From assembly GCA_003510135.1 (NCBI GenBank), contig DOKY01000036.1, forward strand, positions 1-64,000: a stretch of DNA of 64,000 bases, given 5' to 3'. Source of the DNA: Pseudothermotoga sp. GTDB lineage: Bacteria > Thermotogota > Thermotogae > Thermotogales > DSM-5069. The notes under the pieces were generated by a model. It was not told where the DNA came from. It made no database searches and saw only the letters and a list, made by a program, of their open reading frames with translations. Below, one piece after another: positions 1 through 7,511 of the stretch. The position numbers were made by a program, and so were the translations under genes. Each line of letters begins with the position of its first letter. Position 1 is the first letter of the stretch.

Positions 1-575
1 AGATGTACGAGAAGTTGTCGAACGAGGTCTTCAAAGATCTGAGGGTGGGTCTGTTGCACGGCAGGATGAGCCAGCAGGAGAAAGACGCTGTGATGGGAAA
101 GTTTGCACGTGGTGACTTCGATATACTCGTCTCGACGACGGTCATCGAAGTAGGAATAGATGTGCCTAATGCGACCGTTATGGTTATCGAAAACCCAGAA
201 AGGTTTGGACTGGCACAGCTTCACCAGCTCCGCGGAAGGATCGGCAGGAGCGACAAGCAAGGTTACTGTTTCTTGGTTGTGGGCAACGTGGACGAAGAGG
301 CACTGGAAAGGCTCAGGTACTTCGCAAGCACCAAGAACGGTTTCGAAGTTGCCGAGTACGACATGAAACTGAGAGGGCCGGGTGAAATACTCGGTCTGAA
401 ACAGCACGGACTGCCAGATTTGAAAGTAGCGGATTTGATAAGGGACAAACAACTTCTTTTCAGAGCGAGAGAAGATGCCGAGTTCGTGATGAAGAATCTC
501 GACAGGTTCAGGAACCTCATCGAAAAGGTTGAAAGAATCTACGGCGAAAGATTGAAGCTGGTGAAGGTAGGATAA
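1..575 (+). CDS. recG: ATP-dependent DNA helicase RecG, C-terminal part (5' end outside window)
   Basis: RecG remodels stalled replication forks and branched DNA. Only about 190 C-terminal residues lie in the window; the rest of the gene is upstream of base 1, so the first ATG seen is internal. Helicase domain 2 is clear: the motif V region (VSTTVIEVGIDVPNATVMV) is followed by motif VI, QLRGRIGR. The tail (YDMKLRGPGEILGLKQHG) is the RecG-type C-terminus, which separates it from Mfd or UvrB. The gene ends just before a convergent tRNA, whose encoded CCA end begins 2 nt past the stop. Identification is from motifs and is secure. Confidence 0.93.
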   Translation, partial: MYEKLSNEVFKDLRVGLLHGRMSQQEKDAVMGKFARGDFDILVSTTVIEVGIDVPNATVMVIENPERFGLAQLHQLRGRIGRSDKQGYCFLVVGNVDEEALERLRYFASTKNGFEVAEYDMKLRGPGEILGLKQHGLPDLKVADLIRDKQLLFRAREDAEFVMKNLDRFRNLIEKVERIYGERLKLVKVG

Positions 576-577
576 AA

Positions 578-652
578 TGGTGGGTGCGGCAGGAATCGAA
601 CCTGCGGCCTCTTCCTCGTGAGGGAAGCGCTCTCCCTCTGAGCTACGCACCC
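578..652 (-). tRNA. tRNA-Val (anticodon CAC)
   Basis: On the minus strand a complete cloverleaf can be drawn: acceptor GGGUGCG/CGCACCC, D stem GCUC/GAGC, anticodon stem CUUCC/GGAAG around loop CUCACGA (anticodon CAC, reading GUG), T arm GCAGG-UUCGAUU-CCUGC, discriminator A. The 3' CCA is encoded (plus strand tgg at 578-580) and is followed by TTTT. It is a single tRNA, not part of a cluster, convergent with recG. Confidence 0.95.
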
Positions 653-664
653 AGCTCGCAAAAG

Positions 665-693
665 ATTGTAGCATTTGTCTTGGAACATTTCAA
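665..693 (-). promoter_or_regulatory. Promoter of the tRNA-Val gene
   Basis: On the minus strand TTGAAA (688-693) is separated by exactly 17 nt from TACAAT (665-670). This is a good sigma-A promoter and would start RNA a few bases before the mature tRNA 5' end at 652. It overlaps the ribosome binding region of the divergent glycosyltransferase gene. Confidence 0.75.
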
Positions 694-704
694 GGGGGGA
701 AGAC

Positions 705-1721
705 ATGAAGGTTCTGCTATATGCGGAAGCGAAAAAGCTTTTGTCGAGGTCCGGAATCGGTATAGCACTGAAGCACCAGATGGAAGCGCTGAAGAGAGCC
801 AAGGTCGACTTCACGCTCGATATAGATGACGAGTACGATCTGGCACACATCAACACGGTTGGGCCCGGCGCGAGGTTCGTGGCCAGCAGTTGCCGCTCGA
901 GAAACATACCTGTGATCTGGCACGTTCACACCACCGCTGAGGATATAAGAAACAGCTTTCTCTTCAGCAACGCGTACTCGAAATATGCAAAGTTCTCCCT
1001 TCAAAGGATTTACTCGAAAGCAAGCTTCTTGCTGTTTCCAACATCTTACACTGAGAAGATCGTGAGGGCCTATGGTGTGAGAGTGCCTGGAGAGGTGGTA
1101 TCGAACGGCGTGGATAGCCAGTTCTTCAGAAGGGACGAAGACAGGGCAAAGCAGTTCAGAAAGAAACTGGGCTTGACAGGACCAGTCGTTCTGTGCGTCG
1201 CATTGCCGTTCAGGAGAAAAGGAATTCACGACTTCGTCGAAGTTGCGAAGAAATTGAAGGAGTATCACTTCGTGTGGATTGGTTCAAAAGGCATTGCTTC
1301 CCTCTTGCCGAGAGATGTCAAAAAGCTCTTGAAAGATCCTCCTCCAAACGTTCTGTTCCCCGGTTTCATGCCTCAGGAAGAGCTCGTGGGGGCATACTCT
1401 GCCGCCGATGTTTTCTTTTTCCCCTCATACGAGGAAAATGAGGGCATTGCGGTGCTGGAAGCTCTGTCGTGCGAGTGTGCCGTCGTTGTGAGGGACATAC
1501 CCGTATACGAGGACTGGTTGCAGAACGGCGTGAACTGTTTGAAGGCAAGGAGCAACGAAGATTTCGAAACGGCGATACGAAGACTCGTTGAGGACAAAGA
1601 TCTTTCAAGGAATCTTGGTCAGGAAGCGAGAAAAACTGCTCTCGAGAGGGACCTGACCGTCGTCGGACAGAAACTCAAAATGGTGTATGAGGATGTGCTG
1701 AGAGAATGGCGAAAAAGCTGA
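705..1721 (+). CDS. Glycosyltransferase family 4 (GT-B fold)
   Basis: Probable retaining glycosyltransferase moving a sugar from a nucleotide donor to a lipid or glycan acceptor at the inner membrane; the acceptor cannot be told from sequence. The protein has 338 residues. The C-terminal Rossmann half carries the GT4 E-x7-E region (EENEGIAVLEAL) preceded by SAADVFFFPSYEENEG, and a donor-binding segment LCVALPFRRKGIHDF begins the half. The ATG at 705 is chosen because AAGGGGGG lies just upstream; an in-frame ATG 30 nt earlier has no such site. It overlaps the next gene by 16 nt, so the two are probably cotranscribed and may work on the same glycolipid. Confidence 0.8.
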   Translation: MKVLLYAEAKKLLSRSGIGIALKHQMEALKRAKVDFTLDIDDEYDLAHINTVGPGARFVASSCRSRNIPVIWHVHTTAEDIRNSFLFSNAYSKYAKFSLQRIYSKASFLLFPTSYTEKIVRAYGVRVPGEVVSNGVDSQFFRRDEDRAKQFRKKLGLTGPVVLCVALPFRRKGIHDFVEVAKKLKEYHFVWIGSKGIASLLPRDVKKLLKDPPPNVLFPGFMPQEELVGAYSAADVFFFPSYEENEGIAVLEALSCECAVVVRDIPVYEDWLQNGVNCLKARSNEDFETAIRRLVEDKDLSRNLGQEARKTALERDLTVVGQKLKMVYEDVLREWRKS

Positions 1722-2731
1722 GTAACCTAACAAAGGCTGTGCTGATCCTTCTGGCGAGTCTGCTTGTCGTTTTTCTGATCGCAGGTTTCACTGACTTCAG
1801 AGTGACGCTCGATGCGATGAAAAGAATCTCTTTCGAATGGATCTTTGCGATACTGCTGGTCGTTCTCTTCGACTGGTTCTCCGAAACGTTGGCCGTCTGG
1901 TTGTTCGCCCGTTCTTACGGGACGAACGTTTCTCTCGTCTATCTGTTCAAGAACACACTCGTTGGAAGGTTCTTCTCCGCGATAACACCCTTTTCTACAG
2001 GAGGTCAACCTGCGCAGATTGCATTCCTTGGAAAAAGAGGTGTCGAGTACGGACAGGCCACAGCGATGCTCGTATCGCGTTTTCTTTTTTATCAAATAGT
2101 GGTCACCGGCGCTGGCGTTCTTGGTCTGGTTAAGGCGTACTCTTTGTTTGCAAGAAATATCTCCAATCTCGCCTTGCTTGCGTTCTTCGGTTTTATTTTG
2201 AACGGTTTCGTACTTTTTCTACTGTTTCTTTTCACACTCAACAGGAGCCTGGCAGAGAAAACGATCTCGAAGATTTCGAATTTTCTCGTCGCTCTGAAAA
2301 TTGTCAAGAGGAAAGAATACTTTCAACAGAAGCTGCTCGAACAGACAAAACTGTTTCACGATTGCATGGCGCGATCCGCAAAAAATCCGCTAATTACAGT
2401 CCTTGCACTGCTGATAGCTTTACTCGAGGTGTGGGCGAAGATTTCCGTGACCTACTTAGTGGCGAGATCTTTGGGGATCTTAACCCTGTATTTCGACGTC
2501 GTTGTGACTCAGCTGGTAGTTTTCTTGATCGCTTCGTTCGTTCCAACACCGGGCGCGACCGGCGCGTCTGAAGGATTTTACACACTGTTCTTCAAGTACC
2601 TGTTTGGTTCGAAAACCGTGGCTGCACTGCTGGTATGGCGCTTCTTCACGTACTATCTGAATATCGTTGTCGGTGGTCTGGCAACAGCGCACGAACTGGG
2701 AACCATGAACTTCAAGAAACGCTCAGATTGA
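1706..2731 (+). CDS. Lysylphosphatidylglycerol synthase/flippase-type integral membrane protein
   Basis: The protein has 341 residues with about eight hydrophobic segments and resembles the membrane domain family of UPF0104/AglD/MprF (PF03706). The conserved region GRFFSAITPFSTGGQPAQ and a late FVPTPGATGASEGFY segment match this family. Members are thought to move or modify membrane lipids. Starting inside the glycosyltransferase gene, it is likely translationally coupled to it, and a role in exporting or capping the glycolipid made there is my inference. No domain for aminoacyl transfer is present, so it is not a full MprF. Confidence 0.75.
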   Translation: MAKKLSNLTKAVLILLASLLVVFLIAGFTDFRVTLDAMKRISFEWIFAILLVVLFDWFSETLAVWLFARSYGTNVSLVYLFKNTLVGRFFSAITPFSTGGQPAQIAFLGKRGVEYGQATAMLVSRFLFYQIVVTGAGVLGLVKAYSLFARNISNLALLAFFGFILNGFVLFLLFLFTLNRSLAEKTISKISNFLVALKIVKRKEYFQQKLLEQTKLFHDCMARSAKNPLITVLALLIALLEVWAKISVTYLVARSLGILTLYFDVVVTQLVVFLIASFVPTPGATGASEGFYTLFFKYLFGSKTVAALLVWRFFTYYLNIVVGGLATAHELGTMNFKKRSD

Positions 2732-2808
2732 GTTCAACACTTCGATTAGTTCTCAAAGATGGTACATCTCAGGAGCAAACATTCCTACAAACAGCATTTT
2801 GACTCTCA

Positions 2809-3867
2809 TCATGTGCTCTGTGCAACGATCTTCACTGAGCTCTTCTTAGCAACATAAAGTCTTTCGTCTGCCAGACGAATCAGCTCGGTCAGTTCGTCGC
2901 CATCTTCCGGAAACGTTGCCACACCCACGGAGGCGCTCAGCTTCAGCGTTAACTGATCGATCTCGAAAGGTTCTTCGATCGCTTTGATGAGCCTTGCGGC
3001 CAGCGCTGTTGCGTCCTGCTTCGAACAATCGTAGGCCAGGACCACGAATTCGTCTCCACCGAACCTCGAGACCATATCGCTCGACCTTGCAAATCTTTCC
3101 AGTCTGCCTGCGGCCAGCTTCAAAACCTCGTCTCCCACTTGATGGCCATACGTATCGTTGACGGGCTTGAATCCGTCGAGGTCCATGAACAGGATGCTCA
3201 AAGCCTTGTTCTCTCTTCTGGCCAGGGTGAACATCTTTTCGGCAAACTCCTCGAACAGTCTTCTGTTTGGAAGATTGGTGAGAGGATCGTGGTATGACAT
3301 GTACTCCAGAAGCTGACTCTTTTCTCTGAGTTGGTTTTCAAGCTCAAGCCTTTTGAAAACCATTCCCAACAGGTTCGCCAGGGTTCTGGCCATGATGATC
3401 GAATTGTTGTCAAAGGCATCGCTGCTTTCGAAGTTGTCGAGATTGACGACGAGCCTGAGCTCATTCTTGACCCTCACAGGTATGACAAGCGCCGCTTTGA
3501 TTTTCTTTAATCCACCAACGTTTCCCAGCATTTCCACACGCTCGTCCCTGAGCACGGCATCGTCAAACCTTATGACGTCCTCTCTCACAAGTATCGCATG
3601 GTTTCTACTCCTTCCAACCCACTCTTCTTCCTCCTCAACTGTGAAAGTAACTTTCTGAAGTTCTTCAAGTTCGTACCCCACGGCCGCAACGTACTTGAAA
3701 TGATCGTTTTCCCTCACAAGCACCGAACCTGCCTGAGCTCCAGGCACGAGTTTTATGGCCTTCTCAAGAACATCCTGATAGACATTTTCAGTTTGTTCAT
3801 CCAGCAGCTTTGTTACAATCTCGCCTATGTGCTGGAGTATCTCCAAACAAGCTTCAAGCTTCTCCAC
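2809..3867 (-). CDS. GAF-GGDEF diguanylate cyclase
   Basis: Makes cyclic di-GMP from two GTP. The protein has 352 residues. The N-terminal two thirds form a GAF-like sensor domain (roughly residues 20-165), followed by a short helical linker and a GGDEF domain. The active-site motif is intact (RFGGDEFVVL), and an RSSD sequence lies five residues before it, as expected for the RxxD product-inhibition site. Start: a GTG at 3867 sits 8 nt after GGAG; the reading frame continues another 39 codons upstream without a better site. An HD-GYP phosphodiesterase at about 40 kb could degrade its product. The ligand of the GAF domain is unknown. Confidence 0.88.
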   Translation of the reverse strand: MEKLEACLEILQHIGEIVTKLLDEQTENVYQDVLEKAIKLVPGAQAGSVLVRENDHFKYVAAVGYELEELQKVTFTVEEEEEWVGRSRNHAILVREDVIRFDDAVLRDERVEMLGNVGGLKKIKAALVIPVRVKNELRLVVNLDNFESSDAFDNNSIIMARTLANLLGMVFKRLELENQLREKSQLLEYMSYHDPLTNLPNRRLFEEFAEKMFTLARRENKALSILFMDLDGFKPVNDTYGHQVGDEVLKLAAGRLERFARSSDMVSRFGGDEFVVLAYDCSKQDATALAARLIKAIEEPFEIDQLTLKLSASVGVATFPEDGDELTELIRLADERLYVAKKSSVKIVAQST

Positions 3868-4185
3868 ACGGTTCACTCCTTCATTCGCGAAATGCATACC
3901 GTCAATCTCTCGATCCTGCGGTTCGAGAAACTTCACCGAGCAGCGATATATTTCACACCGAAACGGTTCACATGTTGCATGCACGTTATTTATTTATCAA
4001 TAGAACTGTCCATCGTTCATATCTTAGATTTTACCCCGCCGGCGGTAACAGCTGATTTTGTATTTCGAACACGTACAGCTGAAAAAATATTCACATATGC
4101 AAAAGCTTTGCAAATTGAGATACGGGCTTTCTGCAGCACATTCTTGACATGACTTGCGTTTGTTCAACCTGGTCTGATGATAGTG
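3868..4185. other. AT-rich intergenic region upstream of the GGDEF gene
   Basis: About 320 nt with no credible gene. It must hold the promoter of the minus-strand GGDEF gene, but I see no well-spaced -35/-10 pair. Notable items are a hairpin-like TTACC...GGTAA around GCCGGC (about 4033-4050, minus strand), the octamer acagctga present twice about 28 nt apart (near 4048 and 4076), and a small palindrome gcaaagctttgc-like near 4100. None matches a riboswitch I recognise. Confidence 0.4.
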
Positions 4186-4186
4186 G

Positions 4187-4215
4187 TGGACTTTCTGCCC
4201 AGTTTTCTGTAAAAT
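4187..4215 (+). promoter_or_regulatory. Candidate promoter upstream of aguA
   Basis: TGGACT (4187-4192) and TAAAAT (4210-4215) are separated by 17 nt. Each has four to five matches to sigma-A consensus. Transcription would start near 4222 and produce a leader of about 165 nt before aguA. No better plus-strand promoter is visible closer to the gene. Confidence 0.4.
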
Positions 4216-4216
4216 G

Positions 4217-4245
4217 AAAAAATAAGGGCGATCTTTCGATCGCCC
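4217..4245 (-). terminator. Intrinsic terminator, minus strand, with no obvious gene in front
   Basis: A perfect 8-bp stem GGGCGATC/GATCGCCC (4226-4245) has a GAAA tetraloop on the minus strand and is followed on that strand by TTATTTTTTC. Geometry and U-tract make it a minus-strand terminator. No minus-strand gene lies to its right before aguA, which is on the other strand, so it probably ends a short RNA transcribed from the aguA leader region. Confidence 0.6.
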
Positions 4246-4295
4246 AAGAACAGTTTTATCAGTGTATCTATGTCGTCAAAGGAGGGTGGGGGGTC

Positions 4296-4361
4296 TTGCC
4301 CTGGTTCCATAACTTAGACGATGCAGTTTCGGGGCAGGTTCAGCTTAAGCTTGTAAAATGA
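4296..4361 (+). CDS. Possible 21-residue small ORF in the aguA leader
   Basis: A TTG at 4296 lies 10 nt after a strong AAAGGAGG site and opens a 21-codon frame ending at TGA 4359-4361, 24 nt before the aguA start. The peptide begins PWFHNLDDAVSGQVQ and has ordinary protein-like composition. It may be a small protein, an upstream ORF acting on aguA translation, or a relic. Evidence is only the ribosome binding site and position, so this is tentative. Confidence 0.3.
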   Translation: MPWFHNLDDAVSGQVQLKLVK

Positions 4362-4385
4362 TTGTGAACTGGAGAGTGATTCGGT

Positions 4386-5477
4386 GTGAACGTGCTGAGA
4401 AGTGTCCCGCGTATCGATGGTTTCAGAATGCCTGCAGAATTTGAACCGCACGCGCAATGCTGGATGATCTGGCCAGAAAGGCCCGACAACTGGAGATGTG
4501 GTGCGAAACCTGCTCAGGAGGCTTACGCGAAAGTTGCCGAGGTAATCAGCCAATTTGAAAAGGTCACGATGTGTGTCTCTCACGAGCAGTACTTCAACGC
4601 GAGAACGAGATTATCGGCGCGCGTGAGGGTGGTTGAGCTATCGAGCAACGACGCGTGGATGCGCGATGTTGGACCAACGTTCGTTGTGAATGACGAGGGT
4701 GTTGTTCGAGCGGTGCGCTGGAAATTCAACGCTTGGGGCGGGCTCTACTTTCCATGGGACAAGGATGAACTCGTGCCACTCAAGGTGGCAGACATTGAAG
4801 AGCTAGATTGCTACGAAGCACCGATGGTTCTTGAGGGTGGTTCGATCGACGTCGACGGTGAGGGCACACTTATAACAACGGAAGAATGCCTTTTGAATCC
4901 GAATAGAAATCCAGACCTTTCGAAAGAACAAATAGAGCAGATACTCAAGGACTATCTCGGGGTGGAGAAGATCGTATGGCTCAAGCGTGGTGTGTACAAC
5001 GATGAAACAAGTGGACATGTGGACAACCTCTGCAGGTTCGTGAAGCCCGCGGAAGTGGTCCTGACCTGGACCGACGACAGGAACGATCCGCAGTACGAAA
5101 TAAGCAGAGAAAATTACGAGATACTGTTGAAGGAAACAGATGCGAAGGGTAGGAAATTCAAGATCCACTTGATTCACCAACCGACACCGCAGTACGTAAC
5201 TGAAGAAGAAATGGTCAGCGTCGATATTTCTGAGAAGACGCACAGAAGACCTGCTGGATACAGACTTTCAGCTTCTTATGTGAACTTCTATCTTGCAAAC
5301 GGTGGTGTTATCGTTCCGATCTACAACGATCCAAACGACGAACTGGCTCTCAAGAAGTTCAAAGAGATATTCCCGGAAAGAAAAGTCATGGGCGTGTACG
5401 CTCGAGAGATACTGCTGGGAGGAGGGGCGATCCACTGTATAACCCAGCAGCAACCCCTGGGGGTGAGAAGATGCTGA
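4386..5477 (+). CDS. aguA: Agmatine deiminase
   Basis: Hydrolyses agmatine to N-carbamoylputrescine and ammonia on the route from arginine to putrescine. The 363 residues match the usual length for the peptidyl-arginine-deiminase-like family. Visible family signatures are NDAWMRDVGPTF, EGGSIDVDGEGTLITTEEC, DETSGHVDNLCRF and the catalytic cysteine region GGGAIHCITQQQP near the C-terminus. The start is GTG 4386 with GGAG about 10 nt upstream. The partner amidohydrolase (AguB) is not in this window. The stop overlaps the start of the next gene, so the two are cotranscribed, though their functions are not obviously linked. Confidence 0.93.
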   Translation: MNVLRSVPRIDGFRMPAEFEPHAQCWMIWPERPDNWRCGAKPAQEAYAKVAEVISQFEKVTMCVSHEQYFNARTRLSARVRVVELSSNDAWMRDVGPTFVVNDEGVVRAVRWKFNAWGGLYFPWDKDELVPLKVADIEELDCYEAPMVLEGGSIDVDGEGTLITTEECLLNPNRNPDLSKEQIEQILKDYLGVEKIVWLKRGVYNDETSGHVDNLCRFVKPAEVVLTWTDDRNDPQYEISRENYEILLKETDAKGRKFKIHLIHQPTPQYVTEEEMVSVDISEKTHRRPAGYRLSASYVNFYLANGGVIVPIYNDPNDELALKKFKEIFPERKVMGVYAREILLGGGAIHCITQQQPLGVRRC

Positions 5478-6241
5478 AAGACAAGACCGCGATTGTGACC
5501 GGCGGTGGGCAGGGCATAGGCGCTGCTATAGCCCAGCTGCTGTGTGAGAACGGCGCGAGAGTGGTGATCGCTGAGATAGACGAAGAAGCTGGTATCGAGC
5601 GTGAGGAAATTCTGAAATCGAAGGGTTACGAAGCAACGTTCATCAAGACCGATGTTTCTGACGAGGAGTCCGTCAAACGCATGGTCGAGCGAACCGTTCA
5701 GATTTACGGCGGTGTGGATATTCTGGTGAACAACGCGGCGATAAGTTCTACGAAGAACATCTTTGAAAGAACCCTGGAAGAATGGGAGAGAGTCATCAGG
5801 GTAAACCTCACAGGACCTTACATTTGCGCGCGTTACTGCGCCGAACAGATGATCAACAGAAACAGTGGAGTCATCATCAACATCGCCAGCACGAGGGCGT
5901 TCATGTCAGAACCAGACACGGAACCTTACTCAGCGTCAAAAGGGGGCATTGTTGCACTGACGCACTCACTGGCGATCAGCCTGGCCAGATACAGAATCAG
6001 AGTCGTGTGCATCAGTCCGGGCTGGATAGAAACATCGAGATGGAAGAAGGCTTCTGTGAGGAGTGAGCCACAGCTCAGAGCCATCGACCATGAGCAGCAT
6101 CCTGCCGGTCGAGTTGGTGATCCTCTGGACATAGCCAATCTGTGCGTTTTCTTAGCTGATGACGAAAAGGCCGGTTTCATAACAGGTACTAACTTTGTCG
6201 TCGATGGTGGTATGACGGTGAAAATGATCTACGCCGAATGA
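5471..6241 (+). CDS. SDR-family NAD(P)-dependent oxidoreductase
   Basis: Classical short-chain dehydrogenase of 256 residues. The cofactor motif TGGGQGIG is at residues 12-19 (TGxxxGIG pattern), NNAA follows mid-protein, and the catalytic Ser and YSASK are present (INIASTRAF ... PYSASKGG). An acidic residue after the second strand (IAEIDEE) hints at NAD rather than NADP preference. The substrate cannot be read from sequence. It starts inside the end of aguA (7-nt overlap) and is probably cotranscribed with it. Confidence 0.85.
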   Translation: MLKDKTAIVTGGGQGIGAAIAQLLCENGARVVIAEIDEEAGIEREEILKSKGYEATFIKTDVSDEESVKRMVERTVQIYGGVDILVNNAAISSTKNIFERTLEEWERVIRVNLTGPYICARYCAEQMINRNSGVIINIASTRAFMSEPDTEPYSASKGGIVALTHSLAISLARYRIRVVCISPGWIETSRWKKASVRSEPQLRAIDHEQHPAGRVGDPLDIANLCVFLADDEKAGFITGTNFVVDGGMTVKMIYAE

Positions 6242-6494
6242 AATAGGTGTGAACCCCTTGTGGCCTCGTGAGTAGTGCTGCCAAGGCCTGCTCTTCAATA
6301 CTTTTCCTGCTCTCGAAATCTTCCACCACAATATGATGTCGCACTTCAACATCTGCTGAGTGTTTTCCAACGGAATCTGATAAAACAATCGACGCGCAGG
6401 AGAAGCGATTTTTCCCTGGTGTCCTTGCTACAGATTTCCTTATCGAACCTTGCGATTCTTATAGCTCCAAATGCGGAAAACTCGGGAGACCACC
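6242..6494. other. Non-coding stretch between convergent SDR and PFK-like genes
   Basis: About 250 nt with no supportable gene, no clear hairpin terminator and no recognised RNA. Short open frames here lack ribosome binding sites. Confidence 0.4.
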
Positions 6495-7505
6495 TCAATA
6501 GAAAAGTTTGACGAGGAGTCTCAAATGTTCCTCAACTGCCCTCACGTTGAGCATCGTTTCACTGTAAGGTACTTCCGTTACGGTCAAGCCTCTCATACCA
6601 ACGGCATGGTAAACTTTCGCGGCCTTAATCATCTCGACGGCCCTGGTTGCCATGAGCGTGGCTATGAGACGATCCATTGCTACAGGACTGCCGCCACGTT
6701 GTAAATAACCGAGGTTCGTGTACCTCCATTCTACTCCAAAATCTCTAAAACTTTTTTCAATGAACGTACCTATGGTCTGAGCAGCTGGAGTCTGTGGCGA
6801 GAGATCCAGGCTTTTGTAGAAGTCATCAGGCAGTTTGACTCCACTCTCCACCACTATGATGGAGAACCTCTTGTGTCCCTCATAACGCATCCTAATTTTC
6901 TTGAGAAGGTCCATGGGATCGAAAGCTTCTGCGCTCGAAACGACGTAGTCCGCACCTCCGGTGAGTCCTCCAACGGTTGCAATCCAACCTCCGGGCCTTC
7001 CCATGGTCTCAACGATCATGACCCTGTGATGAGACTCAGCCGTGGAGTGCAAAACATCGAGCGCGTTCTTGACGTTTTCGACAGCTGTAAAGAAGCCTAT
7101 CGAGAAATCACTGAACGCAAGATCGTTGTCTATCGTTGCAGGAACGAGCACCGAAGCCACGTTGTTCTTTGCCAGACTCAGTGCGGCTCTTGCACCGAGC
7201 CTGCCACCCAGTATGAGCAGAGAGGTGATCGAGTACTGTTGCACTTTTCTCTGAACCGCTTTGATCGATTCTTCATCCTCCGGGACCAGAAGTGAGGTTC
7301 CGAGGATTGTTCCACCCCTGTGCAGAATACCTGAAACGTTCCCCTTCGACAGCACGTCGAGCTCGTCTTTCATGAGCCCTTCGAAGCCATCCCTCACTCC
7401 GAGTACCTCGATACCAACCTCCGAGGACTTCACCACCACAGCCCTGATGGCCGCGTTCAAGCCAGGACAATCGTTACCAACACAGAGAATCGCTATTCTC
7501 TTCAT
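6495..7505 (-). CDS. Divergent 6-phosphofructokinase paralog lacking phosphoryl-donor residues
   Basis: A 336-residue protein with the PFK fold. The sugar-phosphate side is kept: TIDND at the catalytic base, VETMGR, and RYTNLGYLQRGGSP near the C-terminus. The donor side is not. The first loop reads VGNDCPG rather than SGGDxPG, the Arg after GTILGT is replaced (GTSLLVPE), and the donor-selecting GGDG/GGDD motif reads GGRLG, losing the Mg-binding Asp/Glu. The usual GHxQRGG His is Tyr. It may be inactive, regulatory, or use another donor. ATG 7505 follows GGAGGT by 8 nt, and that site overlaps the stop of hppA 6 nt away, so translation is coupled to the pyrophosphatase gene. Confidence 0.75.
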   Translation of the reverse strand: MKRIAILCVGNDCPGLNAAIRAVVVKSSEVGIEVLGVRDGFEGLMKDELDVLSKGNVSGILHRGGTILGTSLLVPEDEESIKAVQRKVQQYSITSLLILGGRLGARAALSLAKNNVASVLVPATIDNDLAFSDFSIGFFTAVENVKNALDVLHSTAESHHRVMIVETMGRPGGWIATVGGLTGGADYVVSSAEAFDPMDLLKKIRMRYEGHKRFSIIVVESGVKLPDDFYKSLDLSPQTPAAQTIGTFIEKSFRDFGVEWRYTNLGYLQRGGSPVAMDRLIATLMATRAVEMIKAAKVYHAVGMRGLTVTEVPYSETMLNVRAVEEHLRLLVKLFY

Positions 7506-7511
7506 TCATTC

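Noticed and set aside
3868..4225. Cyclic di-GMP riboswitch upstream of the GGDEF gene
   Set aside because: A TTACC...GGTAA hairpin superficially resembles part of the GEMM motif, but the other conserved parts are absent.
4386..5477. Assigning aguA and the following SDR to one polyamine pathway
   Set aside because: They overlap and are cotranscribed, but the SDR motifs give no substrate and no polyamine pathway that I know uses it.
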